This document shows positions 1 to 9,438 of a DNA stretch of 45,349 nucleotides, piece by piece. A program made the translations under genes and the position numbers. The notes beneath the pieces are model-generated. The model saw nothing but the letters and a program-made list of their open reading frames with translations, ran no database searches and was not told the origin of the DNA. Source of the stretch: an uncultured Prochlorococcus sp. (GTDB lineage Bacteria; Cyanobacteriota; Cyanobacteriia; PCC-6307; Cyanobiaceae); NCBI GenBank assembly GCA_902591865.1, contig CACJCK010000010.1:1-45349 (forward strand), in the 5' to 3' direction. Every line of letters begins with the position of its first letter. Position 1 is the stretch's first letter.

Positions 1-1
1 A

Positions 2-1990
2 GGCATAAGTGGTCAAGATGGAGCATATCTCGCTAAGTTACTACTTTCAAAAGGATATAAGGTTTACGGATCAACAAGAGATTCTTCAATTTGTGACACT
101 TCAAAATTATCAAAACTTCAAATCCTAGAAGATGTAAATTTATTATCCCTTGCACCAAATGATTTTAGAAGTGTAATAAAAGCAATTAATTCTATAAATC
201 CTGATGAAGTTTATTACTTAGCTGGTTTAACGAGTGTTGGATTATCTTTTGAGCAACCAGTTGAATGTATGGAATCAATATCACTAGGGACTTTAAATTT
301 TCTTGAGGCAATAAAATTAAATGAAAAAAAAATTAAATTTTTTAATGCAGGAAGTTCTGAATGTTTTGGTAATACAAATAAAATTATTGCCAATGAACAA
401 ACTGTTTTTTCTCCGAGGAGCCCTTATGCTACTGCAAAGGCAACAGCTTTTTGGATGGTTTCGAATTATAGAGAATCATATAACCTTTTTTGCTGTACAG
501 GTATTCTTGGTAATCATGAATCACCATTAAGAAATAAAAGATTCGTAACTCAGAAAATAGTTAGTGGAGTATGGGATATAGTTTGTGGAAAGTCTAAGGA
601 ATTGATATTAGGAAACCTAGATACTTGGAGAGATTGGGGTTGGGCTCCAGAATATGTTGAAGCTATGTATTTAATAATGCATACTAAGAAACCTTCTGAT
701 TACATAGTTGCAACTGGAGTTACTAATTCTTTAAAAGATGCAAATATATTTAGAACCGGACTATTTATTTTACCTTCTGCACCAGCATTAGCGTTTTTAT
801 TTATTTTAATCTCACTAATATTAAATAACTCAAAAGTAAAAGGCTCAGGATTTCAGGATAAATCAAATTATCTCCTTATATTAATTACTCTTTTAATGTT
901 GATAAGCTCTATTTTTCAGGTTTTTTTTATAAACAATTCTTATAGTGAAATACTTAATAAAAACGCAACTTTAATTGGGCTTTTTAACTGGATTCCATTT
1001 TTTTGGGTTTTTTGTTCTTCACAAAAATTTCTTAAAACGAAAGAGGATAGAAAACATACTAGTCTCATTTTATGCTTAAGCACAATACCAGTAATATTTT
1101 CTGGAATTGGTCAAATTTTCTTTGACTGGCATGGTCCCTTAGAGTTATTAAATGGAACTATTATTTGGTATCAAAGACCCATCGATTCCATCTCAGGTTT
1201 AACTGCACAATTTAATCATGCCAATTATGCAGGATCATGGTTTACATTTATTTTACCTCTTTGTTTAGCACAATCTTTTAATAATATTCCTAATAAAACT
1301 AAAAAGAATTTTTTAAGAATTATCCTTGCAGGGATTATAACTTGCATTTTTCTTACAAATTCAAGAAATGCATGGGGATCTTCAATATTATCTATCCCAT
1401 TAGTTTTAGGGATATCATCATTAAGATGGTTTGTGCCTTTCTTATTATTTATAATTACATTAATTTTAGTAACGACTCAAAATTACTTAGAAAGCGGAAT
1501 TCAAAATATTTTGAGAGATATTATTCCAAATAAAGTTTGGCAAGAATTTACTAGTGAAGGTTTCAAAAATTTAGATGTAACAAGACTAGAGATTTCACAA
1601 GAAGCAATCAGATTAATTATAAATAATCCTCTATTTGGAATTGGAGCAGCATCTTTTCCAATAATATATGAGATTGAAAAAGGTTTTTGGAAAGGACACA
1701 CTCATAATATTTTAACTGAATTATCAGTTAGCTATGGAATACCATGTACTATTATTCTTAGTTATTTCATCCTGAGAATTTTAGTAAAATCTTTCAACTA
1801 TATTTACATAAAAGATAAAAAAAATATATTCGATAGAAGTATTTGGACAGCTGTAATAATTTTCTTATTATCTCAGCAAATAGATATACAATATTTTGAT
1901 GGCAGGATTAGTTTACTTTTCTGGATATTATTAGCAGGACTAAAATGTATTAATGATGAGAATAAATCTTTAATAAAAAATGAATCTTAA
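2..1990 (+). CDS. In-frame fusion: truncated GDP-mannose 4,6-dehydratase joined to O-antigen ligase (5' partial)
   Basis: The frame is open from base 2, so the gene begins before the window; the ATG at 269 is internal. Bases 2-739 read as Gmd: nucleotide-binding GISGQDGAYL, the SSE catalytic motif in NAGSSECFG, YATAK (YxxxK), NHESP and RDWGWAPEYVEAM. The Gmd match stops after VATGVTNSLKD, where known Gmd proteins continue for roughly another 70-100 residues. From about base 740 the protein becomes a polytopic membrane protein of the Wzy_C/O-antigen ligase type, with NSRNAW, NNPLFGIG and GHTHN (His codons near 1697 and 1703), features typical of WaaL-like ligases that transfer lipid-linked glycan in the periplasm. 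No start codon lies at the junction, so the ligase has no translation start of its own. The stop overlaps the next gene by 11 nt. The chimera may be a real deletion or an assembly error. Domain identities are fairly sure; function of the fusion is unknown. Confidence 0.85.
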   Translation, partial: GISGQDGAYLAKLLLSKGYKVYGSTRDSSICDTSKLSKLQILEDVNLLSLAPNDFRSVIKAINSINPDEVYYLAGLTSVGLSFEQPVECMESISLGTLNFLEAIKLNEKKIKFFNAGSSECFGNTNKIIANEQTVFSPRSPYATAKATAFWMVSNYRESYNLFCCTGILGNHESPLRNKRFVTQKIVSGVWDIVCGKSKELILGNLDTWRDWGWAPEYVEAMYLIMHTKKPSDYIVATGVTNSLKDANIFRTGLFILPSAPALAFLFILISLILNNSKVKGSGFQDKSNYLLILITLLMLISSIFQVFFINNSYSEILNKNATLIGLFNWIPFFWVFCSSQKFLKTKEDRKHTSLILCLSTIPVIFSGIGQIFFDWHGPLELLNGTIIWYQRPIDSISGLTAQFNHANYAGSWFTFILPLCLAQSFNNIPNKTKKNFLRIILAGIITCIFLTNSRNAWGSSILSIPLVLGISSLRWFVPFLLFIITLILVTTQNYLESGIQNILRDIIPNKVWQEFTSEGFKNLDVTRLEISQEAIRLIINNPLFGIGAASFPIIYEIEKGFWKGHTHNILTELSVSYGIPCTIILSYFILRILVKSFNYIYIKDKKNIFDRSIWTAVIIFLLSQQIDIQYFDGRISLLFWILLAGLKCINDENKSLIKNES

Positions 1991-4364
1991 AATTTCTTTT
2001 TTAAATATAAAAAAAACTGAATTTATAATCTTTTTGATAATTATTTCAAATTTCCTTATTGATAAGATTTATCTTTTAAATATTTCATATTTACCTGAAT
2101 GGGATCAAGGTTATCATCTTGCTAATTTATTCAAGACATACAACTCATTAGAAAATTTCAGTTTCAATAATAAAGAATGGTGGGAAAGTTTTTGGAGTAT
2201 ATCAGAAACTTATAGGGGGCCTTTAACCTACATATTTTCTGCAATCTTTTTAAAATTATTCGGCAATAATTATGAAAGCAGTATTTTATCTAACAACATT
2301 TTTTCCATCATCACAATCTTATGTATTTTCAATCTTTGCAGAGAATTAGGAGATAAAAAAGCAGGATTATGGGGCGCATTCATTTTTGCTTTTAATCCCT
2401 ATATTTTTGATCAAAGGGTTGATTATCTAATTGATATTTCTCAGGTTTGTTTTTTAAATCTAAATTTTTATATCCTTTTTAAATTCTTCAAAGCAAATGG
2501 TAGCTATTTATTATCTCTAATATTAGGTATTACTTTTGGATTTCTATTTCTCACAAAACCAACCGGTATTTTGTTCTTATTTTTTCCTTATTTTTATACT
2601 TTTTATTTTTTAATTAAAAATTTTAATCTGAATAAATTTTTATATATAGTATTATTTTTGATGATCTTTTTAATAACAATTTGGCCTTGGCTTAGTATTA
2701 ACTGGCTTACAATAGTTACAAGTATAATCAATTCATGGCAATGGGGAATTAAGTATCAAGAGGGACTAGAAGCTAATACATTGGAGGGAATTCTTTTTTA
2801 TCCTAAAACTATTATAAAATTTATAGATCCTACAATATTTGGAAGTTTTATAGGAATAACCATTCTGGGAATATTTAATAAATCTGAAAAATCTAGTTTA
2901 ATAAAAAACTTCCCTAACTTTTTTAGCAAAAACAATATTTTTCTTTTAAGCTTTCCCATTAATATCTTGCTTATATGTACTTTAATGAGTACTAAGGATT
3001 TAAGATTCATATTGCCCATTTCCCCATCATTATGTGTATTGTCAGGTTTATTAATAACAAATTTTAAAAACTATAGTTGGGTTAAAATTTATAAGAAATT
3101 TATTATTTTAATAATATTATTCAAACTAATTTTGAATTTATTTTTACAGAAAAATATAGTTTTTAAATTTGATAAGCCTTCACAAGCTAAGTGGCCTCAT
3201 AAAGAAATTATAGAGCTGGTAAGCAAATATTCACCAAACTCAAAATCTGTTATAGCTATCTTGCCTGATACAAAGGAATTAAATACCTTTAATCTTGCAT
3301 CAGAAGCAAATATGCAGAACAGTAACATATATATAAGGCAAATTATTAGCGATGAAAAATCTTATAAAGATGATTTAGATAGATTTAATTGGTTTCTCTT
3401 AAAAGATGGAGAACAAGGTATTATGTCTAATAAGTCAAAATTAGCATTATCAAATCTAATAAAGAAATCAAATAAATTTGAAGACTTCTGGTCTTGGAAA
3501 TTACCAGATGGATCACGAGCTACTCTATACAAAAGAAAAATAATTAATGAATCAATTTCAATAATTAATGAGAATTTGATACCTTTAAATTTAGATTTGA
3601 TTTTTAGTTCTAATGGCATTACTTCTAAGTTAAGGGGAAGTAATGAGATTTTAAGTAATAGTAATTTACTTATAAACGCAACTAATAATGATGAGAAATA
3701 TGAAATAAATATTGCCTTTCCAAAAACTATAAATATATCAAATAAAAATATTGAGATAATTAAAAACGTTAATTTTAAAGAACAATTTAATAATGATGAG
3801 AATTTAAAATTTGATTCTATTTTAATATCTAATAAAAACAAAAATCTACCAGTTCAATTAAATAAAGTTATTTTGAACGAGAAAGTTAATAAAGATATTA
3901 AGGGTCAATTTCAAATAAATAAAATTGAAGAACTAGAAAAAATGGGTAAATATTTTAGAATAGGTGAATTTGATAAATTGTTTAATCTTGTAGGATTGCT
4001 TAATCAATCAGATCCTGATCAAGAATATCTAAAAAATGCAGAAAAAATATTCAAATATAGATATCAAATAAATAATAATTATGAATATTTATTTAATATT
4101 GCTATCTCGCAAATCCTACAAAGAAAATCTGATGATGCAGCGAATACTCTTAAAGAAATAATAAAATATGAAAAAAATAATCCTAATATATATTTAGCAA
4201 AATCCGTAGTTGATATTTATAATTTTAATCCTAGAAAAGCAGAAAAAAATATTCAAATAGCAAGTAAATTAAATGAAGATGAAAACTTAATTTCCACAAT
4301 TCATACGATCAAGTTTATTTCAAATTTTTTGAATTTTAAAATTAGAAGTTTAATAAAGATATAA
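1980..4364 (+). CDS. Polytopic glycosyltransferase (PMT/ArnT-like, GT-C fold) with C-terminal TPR-like domain
   Basis: A 794-residue protein. Roughly residues 15-400 are a series of hydrophobic segments. An acidic motif follows the first segment (WDQGYH), and RGPLTY and FNPYIFDQRVDYLID fit the PMT_2/GT39-like family, which transfers sugars from polyprenyl-phosphate donors on the periplasmic side. Residues about 400-680 are hydrophilic. Residues about 680-785 are helical with TPR-like spacing (YLFNIAISQIL, DDAANTLKEI, NPRKAEKNIQIA). The start overlaps the preceding ligase by 11 nt, indicating translational coupling. The long soluble C-terminus is unusual for this family and may contact other assembly proteins (inference). 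Donor and acceptor cannot be read from sequence. Confidence 0.75.
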   Translation: MNLKISFLNIKKTEFIIFLIIISNFLIDKIYLLNISYLPEWDQGYHLANLFKTYNSLENFSFNNKEWWESFWSISETYRGPLTYIFSAIFLKLFGNNYESSILSNNIFSIITILCIFNLCRELGDKKAGLWGAFIFAFNPYIFDQRVDYLIDISQVCFLNLNFYILFKFFKANGSYLLSLILGITFGFLFLTKPTGILFLFFPYFYTFYFLIKNFNLNKFLYIVLFLMIFLITIWPWLSINWLTIVTSIINSWQWGIKYQEGLEANTLEGILFYPKTIIKFIDPTIFGSFIGITILGIFNKSEKSSLIKNFPNFFSKNNIFLLSFPINILLICTLMSTKDLRFILPISPSLCVLSGLLITNFKNYSWVKIYKKFIILIILFKLILNLFLQKNIVFKFDKPSQAKWPHKEIIELVSKYSPNSKSVIAILPDTKELNTFNLASEANMQNSNIYIRQIISDEKSYKDDLDRFNWFLLKDGEQGIMSNKSKLALSNLIKKSNKFEDFWSWKLPDGSRATLYKRKIINESISIINENLIPLNLDLIFSSNGITSKLRGSNEILSNSNLLINATNNDEKYEINIAFPKTINISNKNIEIIKNVNFKEQFNNDENLKFDSILISNKNKNLPVQLNKVILNEKVNKDIKGQFQINKIEELEKMGKYFRIGEFDKLFNLVGLLNQSDPDQEYLKNAEKIFKYRYQINNNYEYLFNIAISQILQRKSDDAANTLKEIIKYEKNNPNIYLAKSVVDIYNFNPRKAEKNIQIASKLNEDENLISTIHTIKFISNFLNFKIRSLIKI

Positions 4365-4425
4365 ATTTTGCAACTTTATAACTTAAGATAGCCTCAGTAA
4401 GAATATTTTTTAAATTTTAATATAA

Positions 4426-5589
4426 ATGTTATCTGATAATAAAAGAAATATAGCAATTATCCATGACTGGTTTTCTGGTCAATTTACAGGGGGGGCAGAA
4501 AAAGTTTTTAAAGAAATAGAACAAATCATTATAGAAAATAATTCTTATTATGAAATTTACTGTTTAGTAAATCACTTAAAGAAAAATCATAAATTCAATA
4601 AAGGGAAAATTATTAATACCTCTTTCATACAAAACTTACCATTTAGCAAAAAACATTTTCATAAGTATTTACCTCTTTTTCCTTTTGCCATTGAACAACT
4701 TGATCTTAGAAAATACGATTTAATTATAAGCTCAAGTCACGCAGTTGCAAAAGGCGTTCTTACATCTCCTGATCAACTGCATATTAGTTATATCCACTCA
4801 CCAATGCGCTATGCTTGGGACCAAATGAATGTATACCTTAAAGATTCATCTTACACAAATCAAGGATTAAATTTTTTGTTAAGAATAATCCTAAAAGATT
4901 TGAGGACATGGGATTATTCGAGTAGTGTGAGAATTGATAAATTAGTAGCAAACTCTAACTTTACTGCAAAAAGAATTAAAAAATATTGGGGTAGAAATTC
5001 ATCAGTTATTCACCCTCCAGTTAATACCAAAAAGTTCTCTCCACTAAAAACAAGGAGTGATTTTTATTTGAGTGTATCAAGATTAGTACCTAACAAAAGA
5101 ATAGATTTATTAATAAAAGCATTTAATAGACTAAATTTTCCATTAATTATTGTTGGAAGTGGTCCAGAGAAAAAAAAACTTATGAAAATTGCAAAAAAAA
5201 ATATAAGTTTTCTAAATTATCAAGATGATCTTTCTATTAAAAAACTAATGGAAACTTGTAGAGCTTTTGTATATACAGGTATAGAAGATTTTGGAATAGC
5301 TCCTGTAGAAGCTATGGCCGCTGGATCACCAATAATTGCACTTAGGAAAGGAGGAATATTAGATACTGTTAAATGTATAAATTCAAATGCTAAAAACCCA
5401 ACTGGGATTTTATTTAATGAGCAAAGCGATAGGGCATTAAGTGATTGTATAAAATTCTTTGAAGAAAAAAAACTTTGGTTAGAGTTTTCTAGCGAGGATA
5501 TAAATTTATGGTCTGAAAATTTTAGTATTGAAAACTTTAAAACAAAATTTTCAAATTTCATAAATAAATCTTGGGAAGATTTTATTTAA
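4426..5589 (+). CDS. GT4-family glycosyltransferase (WbaZ-like)
   Basis: A 387-residue cytosolic GT-B glycosyltransferase. The N-terminal domain has HDWFSGQFTGGAEKVFKEI (nucleotide-sugar side glycine loop) and YIHSPMRYAWDQM, a motif typical of WbaZ-like mannosyl/rhamnosyl transferases in O-antigen clusters. The C-terminal domain has VSRLVPNKRIDLLI, IIVGSGPEKKKL and the E-x7-E donor-binding motif in EDFGIAPVEAMAAG. It lies 61 nt after the previous gene, on the same strand, and before the priming transferase. GDP-mannose is a reasonable donor because manC is nearby, but this is inference. Confidence 0.85.
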   Translation: MLSDNKRNIAIIHDWFSGQFTGGAEKVFKEIEQIIIENNSYYEIYCLVNHLKKNHKFNKGKIINTSFIQNLPFSKKHFHKYLPLFPFAIEQLDLRKYDLIISSSHAVAKGVLTSPDQLHISYIHSPMRYAWDQMNVYLKDSSYTNQGLNFLLRIILKDLRTWDYSSSVRIDKLVANSNFTAKRIKKYWGRNSSVIHPPVNTKKFSPLKTRSDFYLSVSRLVPNKRIDLLIKAFNRLNFPLIIVGSGPEKKKLMKIAKKNISFLNYQDDLSIKKLMETCRAFVYTGIEDFGIAPVEAMAAGSPIIALRKGGILDTVKCINSNAKNPTGILFNEQSDRALSDCIKFFEEKKLWLEFSSEDINLWSENFSIENFKTKFSNFINKSWEDFI

Positions 5590-5666
5590 TTTTATTTTTA
5601 TATTATTAATTAAAAAATATAAAATCGATATTTAAACAACTAAGCAATTATTATAAAAAAAGTTTT

Positions 5667-6296
5667 TTGAGAATTTTGAATTATAAAATTTTAAAGAGAT
5701 TTTTAGATTTTTTATTCTCATTTTTATTAATAATTTTCTTGCTACCACTATTTTTAATTATTGGGATATTAATTAAAACAAGTTCAAAAGGTTCAATTAT
5801 CTATATTCAAAAAAGGATGGGAAAGAATAATGCAACTTTTTCTTGTTACAAATTCCGAACAATGTACCCTCAATCAAAATATCTTTTAAAAAAAATATTA
5901 ATAACAAATCCAAATCTGAAAAATGAATTTGAAAAAACAAGAAAAATGATTAATGATCCAAGAATTACACCCATCGGCAAATTTCTCAGATTTTCAAGTT
6001 TAGACGAATTACCTCAAATATTTAATGTATTTATGGGCGATATGAGCTTCATTGGGCCAAGACCAATAGTAAAAAGTGAAATTAAAAAATACGGTAATAA
6101 TTTTGAAAAAGTATTTTCTGTTAGCCCAGGTATTACAGGCTTATGGCAGGTAAGTGGCAGAAATAATCTTTCTTACGAAAGAAGGGTAGAATTGGATATT
6201 TTTTATTCAAAAAATATAAACTTTATCCTAGATATTAAAATTTTTATTAAAACCTTTAAAGTTATTTTATTTCCCTATGGGAAAGGAGCTTATTAA
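5667..6296 (+). CDS. Priming undecaprenyl-phosphate sugar-1-phosphate transferase (WcaJ/WbaP catalytic-domain type)
   Basis: A 209-residue bacterial sugar transferase of the short PHPT class. One membrane hairpin (about residues 11-33) is followed by the catalytic domain with YKFRTMYP, SLDELPQIFNVFMGDMSFIG, GPRP and PGITGLWQVSGR. The family attaches the first sugar phosphate (often Glc, Gal or an acetamido sugar) to undecaprenyl phosphate on the inner face of the membrane. The start is TTG at 5667; a second in-frame TTG lies 9 nt later, and no ATG is suitably placed. A second, unrelated initiating enzyme (WbpL type) lies at 37210, so two glycans may be started from this island. Confidence 0.88.
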   Translation: MRILNYKILKRFLDFLFSFLLIIFLLPLFLIIGILIKTSSKGSIIYIQKRMGKNNATFSCYKFRTMYPQSKYLLKKILITNPNLKNEFEKTRKMINDPRITPIGKFLRFSSLDELPQIFNVFMGDMSFIGPRPIVKSEIKKYGNNFEKVFSVSPGITGLWQVSGRNNLSYERRVELDIFYSKNINFILDIKIFIKTFKVILFPYGKGAY

Positions 6297-6446
6297 AATT
6301 GATAATAAAAAATTTAGTATGTAAGAATAGGAATTTAAGCAATATTTCAAAATCAAAGAATAAATTTTAATACTTTCCAAGAATCTTATAAATAACAAAA
6401 GTCTAAAATTAGAAAAAATCAAGAGGTTGTATTTTAAAATTTCAAA

Positions 6447-7877
6447 ATGTCTTTTTCTATTAAAAATATTTGTTGTATTGGTGCAGGTTTCGTAGGTGGA
6501 CCAACTATGGCATTAATGGCTAAAAAATGTAGTGATTTAATTTTTAATGTTGTTGATATAAATAAGCAAAGAATAGATGCATGGAATAATAAAGATTTAT
6601 CAAAATTACCTATTTTTGAGCCTGGTTTAGAAGAAATAATAGAGAAAACTAGAAATAAAAACCTTTTTTTCTCCTCCGATATAGAATGTGCTATTGCGTC
6701 AGCAGATCTAATATTTATTTCCGTAAATACTCCTACAAAAACAAAGGGTTTAGGTGCGGGCAAATCTAGTGATTTGAAATGGGTCGAGGCAAGTGCAAGA
6801 CAAGTGGCCAAATTTGCCAAAGGTCACACAATAGTTGTAGAGAAAAGTACGTTGCCTGTAAGAACAGCTGAAGTAATAGAAAGTATTCTTAATTCAACTG
6901 ATTCTAATTTAATTAGAGACAAAAAAAGTTTTAGCGTATTGTCCAATCCTGAGTTCCTTGCAGAAGGAACCGCTATAAATGACCTAGAAAATCCAGATAG
7001 AGTTTTAATAGGTGGAGAGGATAAACAAGCAATGCATTTATTGAGTAATATATACAGAAATTGGGTACCAGAGAATAAAATTCTTTTTACAAATATATGG
7101 AGTAGTGAACTTGCTAAACTAACTTCAAATGCTTTTCTAGCCCAACGAATTAGTTCAATAAATTCAATAAGTGCAATTTGTGAAGTTACAGGAGCAGATA
7201 TTAGGGAAGTTTCAAGAGCTATTGGTCTAGATACTCGAATAGGATCTAAATTTCTAGATTCCGGCCCAGGCTTTGGTGGAAGTTGTTTTAAGAAAGATAT
7301 TTTAAATCTTGTTTATCTTGCGGAATTTTTTGGGCTAGAAGAAGTAGCTAAATTTTGGGAAGAAGTTGTTAATATCAATTTATGGCATCAAAAACGGATT
7401 GCGAAAATTGTTGTTGAAAAACTTTTTGGAACTATTTCTCAGAAAAAAATAATAATATTAGGATTTGCTTTTAAAGCCAACACAAATGATACCAGAGAAT
7501 CTGCTGCTATAAGAATTTGTAAAGATTTAATTGATGAAGGAGCAGAACTTATAATCCATGATCCTAAAGTTAGCCCAATCCAAATCGAAGCTGACCTTCA
7601 AATTAAGCCTTACATTACATATAATGAAAAGTCAAAATCTTTTCTAAATAATAATGCAGGAGGTTGGCGATATAGTAAAGACCTCGATATTTTTGATGAT
7701 TCCCATGCTATTTTAGTTCTAACAGAATGGGAAGAATATAAAAATATTGATTGGGATGATGCGGCAAAGAAAATGGCAAGTCCTGCATGGATTTTTGATT
7801 CAAGATCTATTATTAATCTTGATTTAGTTAAAAAATCAGGGATTAATTTATGGCGATTAGGTGACGGGAGTATATAA
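6447..7877 (+). CDS. ugd: UDP-glucose 6-dehydrogenase
   Basis: A 476-residue protein, the length of the animal-like long Ugd form. It oxidises UDP-glucose to UDP-glucuronate with two NAD+. Visible motifs are the Rossmann IGAGFVGGPTMALMA, NTPTKT, EKSTLPVRTAE, FLAEGTAINDLENPDRVLIG and GPGFGGSCFKKD with the catalytic Cys at residue 280, then the C-terminal GFAFKANTNDTRES. The product feeds the UDP-glucuronate 4-epimerase at 9439. The gene converges on manC with only 17 nt between stops. Confidence 0.95.
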   Translation: MSFSIKNICCIGAGFVGGPTMALMAKKCSDLIFNVVDINKQRIDAWNNKDLSKLPIFEPGLEEIIEKTRNKNLFFSSDIECAIASADLIFISVNTPTKTKGLGAGKSSDLKWVEASARQVAKFAKGHTIVVEKSTLPVRTAEVIESILNSTDSNLIRDKKSFSVLSNPEFLAEGTAINDLENPDRVLIGGEDKQAMHLLSNIYRNWVPENKILFTNIWSSELAKLTSNAFLAQRISSINSISAICEVTGADIREVSRAIGLDTRIGSKFLDSGPGFGGSCFKKDILNLVYLAEFFGLEEVAKFWEEVVNINLWHQKRIAKIVVEKLFGTISQKKIIILGFAFKANTNDTRESAAIRICKDLIDEGAELIIHDPKVSPIQIEADLQIKPYITYNEKSKSFLNNNAGGWRYSKDLDIFDDSHAILVLTEWEEYKNIDWDDAAKKMASPAWIFDSRSIINLDLVKKSGINLWRLGDGSI

Positions 7878-7894
7878 ATTAATATAATTCTAAA

Positions 7895-9349
7895 TTATCT
7901 ACCATACTTATCTTCGAATCTTTTTATATCATCCTCGCCAAGGTAACTTCCACTTTGAATTTCTATTAAGGTCAATTTAAATTTAGTTGGATTTGATAAT
8001 CTATGTTTCACTCCCAATGGGATATATGCACTCTCATTTGGACCAATTATTTTTTCATTATCTTCTATAAGTATCTTGGCTGTGCCACTTACAACAACCC
8101 AGTGTTCAGACCTATGAAAATGCATTTGAAGAGATAAAGAAGCACCAGGGTTTACTTCGATTTTCTTAATTTGCCAAGTTTTTCCTTCTTCAATAGATAA
8201 AAATGATCCCCAAGGCCTATAAACAATTTTATGATTTTGAGCTTCATTAAAGCCCTTTTCATTCATTAAAGAAACTATATTTTTTACACTTTGGGAAGAT
8301 TCTTTATTTGCCACTAAAATTGCATCTTTAGTTTCAACAATTACAACATTTTCTAGACCAATACCTACTACTAATTTTTCCTCACTCCTTATCAAAGACT
8401 CTTTAGTTTCTTTTGCTAAAACTCTTCCTTTTAAATAATTGCCATTTTGATCTTTTTTAGACATTTTCCAAAGAGATTCCCAGCTGCCTATATCATCCCA
8501 ACCGCAATTAAGAGGAATTACAAATGCCTTGTTCGTTTTCTCAAATACAGAGACATCTATAGAAATATCATCGCAATTTCTGAATGCTTCTTCTTCAAGT
8601 CTTAAGAAATCAAAGTCCTTTTTACTCTTTTCCAAACATTTTTGGCAATTCTTTAATATTTCTGGGGCAAAACTTTTGATCTCATTAAGAATAGAAGTTG
8701 CTTTAAATACGAACATTCCGCTATTCCAAGTATATTTTTTATCCTCAATTAAATATTTAGCATTTTCCTCACTTGGTTTTTCTATAAATTTATCAACCTT
8801 ACTAGCAAAATATTGGTTGGGATCTAGTTGGATTTCAGATCTTATATATCCATATCCAGTTGCAGGATATGTGGGAGGTACTCCAAAAATTATTAAATTA
8901 TCATCTAAAGCTTTGTCAATACTATTTTTAATTGCTAATTGGAAATTATTGATATCTTTAATTTGATGATCTGAAGATAATATTAAAAGAATAGGTTCAA
9001 TACTAGTATCTTTAAATATGTTTAAAGCTTTTAAAGCAGCAATTGTAATCGCAGGTGTAGTATTTCTACCAACCGGTTCCAATAATATTTCTAATGGTTC
9101 AATATTTATTTCTTTCATTTGATGACCAACTATAAACCTATGTTCCTCATTACATATAACTATTGGTCTAGATATATCTTCTAAACTATCTATTCTTTTA
9201 TAGGTTTTTTGTAACATAGTATATCTATCATCGTTTAACAAATTTAAAAATTGTTTAGGAAAACTTTTTCTAGATAATGGCCAAAGTCTAGAACCAGTTC
9301 CGCCTGCAAGTATTATTGGTACTATTTTTAATTTATTTTTAGAAGTCAT
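7895..9349 (-). CDS. manC: Mannose-1-phosphate guanylyltransferase / mannose-6-phosphate isomerase
   Basis: A 484-residue bifunctional type II enzyme that makes GDP-mannose. The N-terminal nucleotidyltransferase carries GGTGSRLWPLSRKSFPKQF, SSDHQI, YGYI and FIEKP. From about residue 370 a cupin isomerase domain follows (RPWGSF, LQMHFHRSEHWVVVSG, with metal-ligand His residues). It stands alone on the minus strand between two plus-strand nucleotide-sugar genes and is divergent from the epimerase at 9439 across 89 nt, so it probably has its own promoter. Its product supplies mannose and, through Gmd and Fcl, GDP-fucose. Confidence 0.95.
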   Translation of the reverse strand: MTSKNKLKIVPIILAGGTGSRLWPLSRKSFPKQFLNLLNDDRYTMLQKTYKRIDSLEDISRPIVICNEEHRFIVGHQMKEINIEPLEILLEPVGRNTTPAITIAALKALNIFKDTSIEPILLILSSDHQIKDINNFQLAIKNSIDKALDDNLIIFGVPPTYPATGYGYIRSEIQLDPNQYFASKVDKFIEKPSEENAKYLIEDKKYTWNSGMFVFKATSILNEIKSFAPEILKNCQKCLEKSKKDFDFLRLEEEAFRNCDDISIDVSVFEKTNKAFVIPLNCGWDDIGSWESLWKMSKKDQNGNYLKGRVLAKETKESLIRSEEKLVVGIGLENVVIVETKDAILVANKESSQSVKNIVSLMNEKGFNEAQNHKIVYRPWGSFLSIEEGKTWQIKKIEVNPGASLSLQMHFHRSEHWVVVSGTAKILIEDNEKIIGPNESAYIPLGVKHRLSNPTKFKLTLIEIQSGSYLGEDDIKRFEDKYGR

Positions 9350-9438
9350 CTTTTTTTTTGTTTATTTTAAGATATATCAAACTGACTTTCATTAGTAACT
9401 AAATAAATTTAAATTATGAAAAAGAATAATTAAGAAAT

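Noticed and set aside
269-1990. ATG at 269 as the true start of the first gene
   Set aside because: The same frame is open to base 2 and encodes the Gmd nucleotide-binding motif upstream, so the ATG is internal.
3362-3841. Long minus-strand frame opposite the GT-C gene
   Set aside because: It is a shadow of the plus-strand coding sequence, low in complexity, with no recognisable motif.
8529-8966. Plus-strand frame inside manC
   Set aside because: It is antisense to a confidently identified enzyme and has no protein-family motif.
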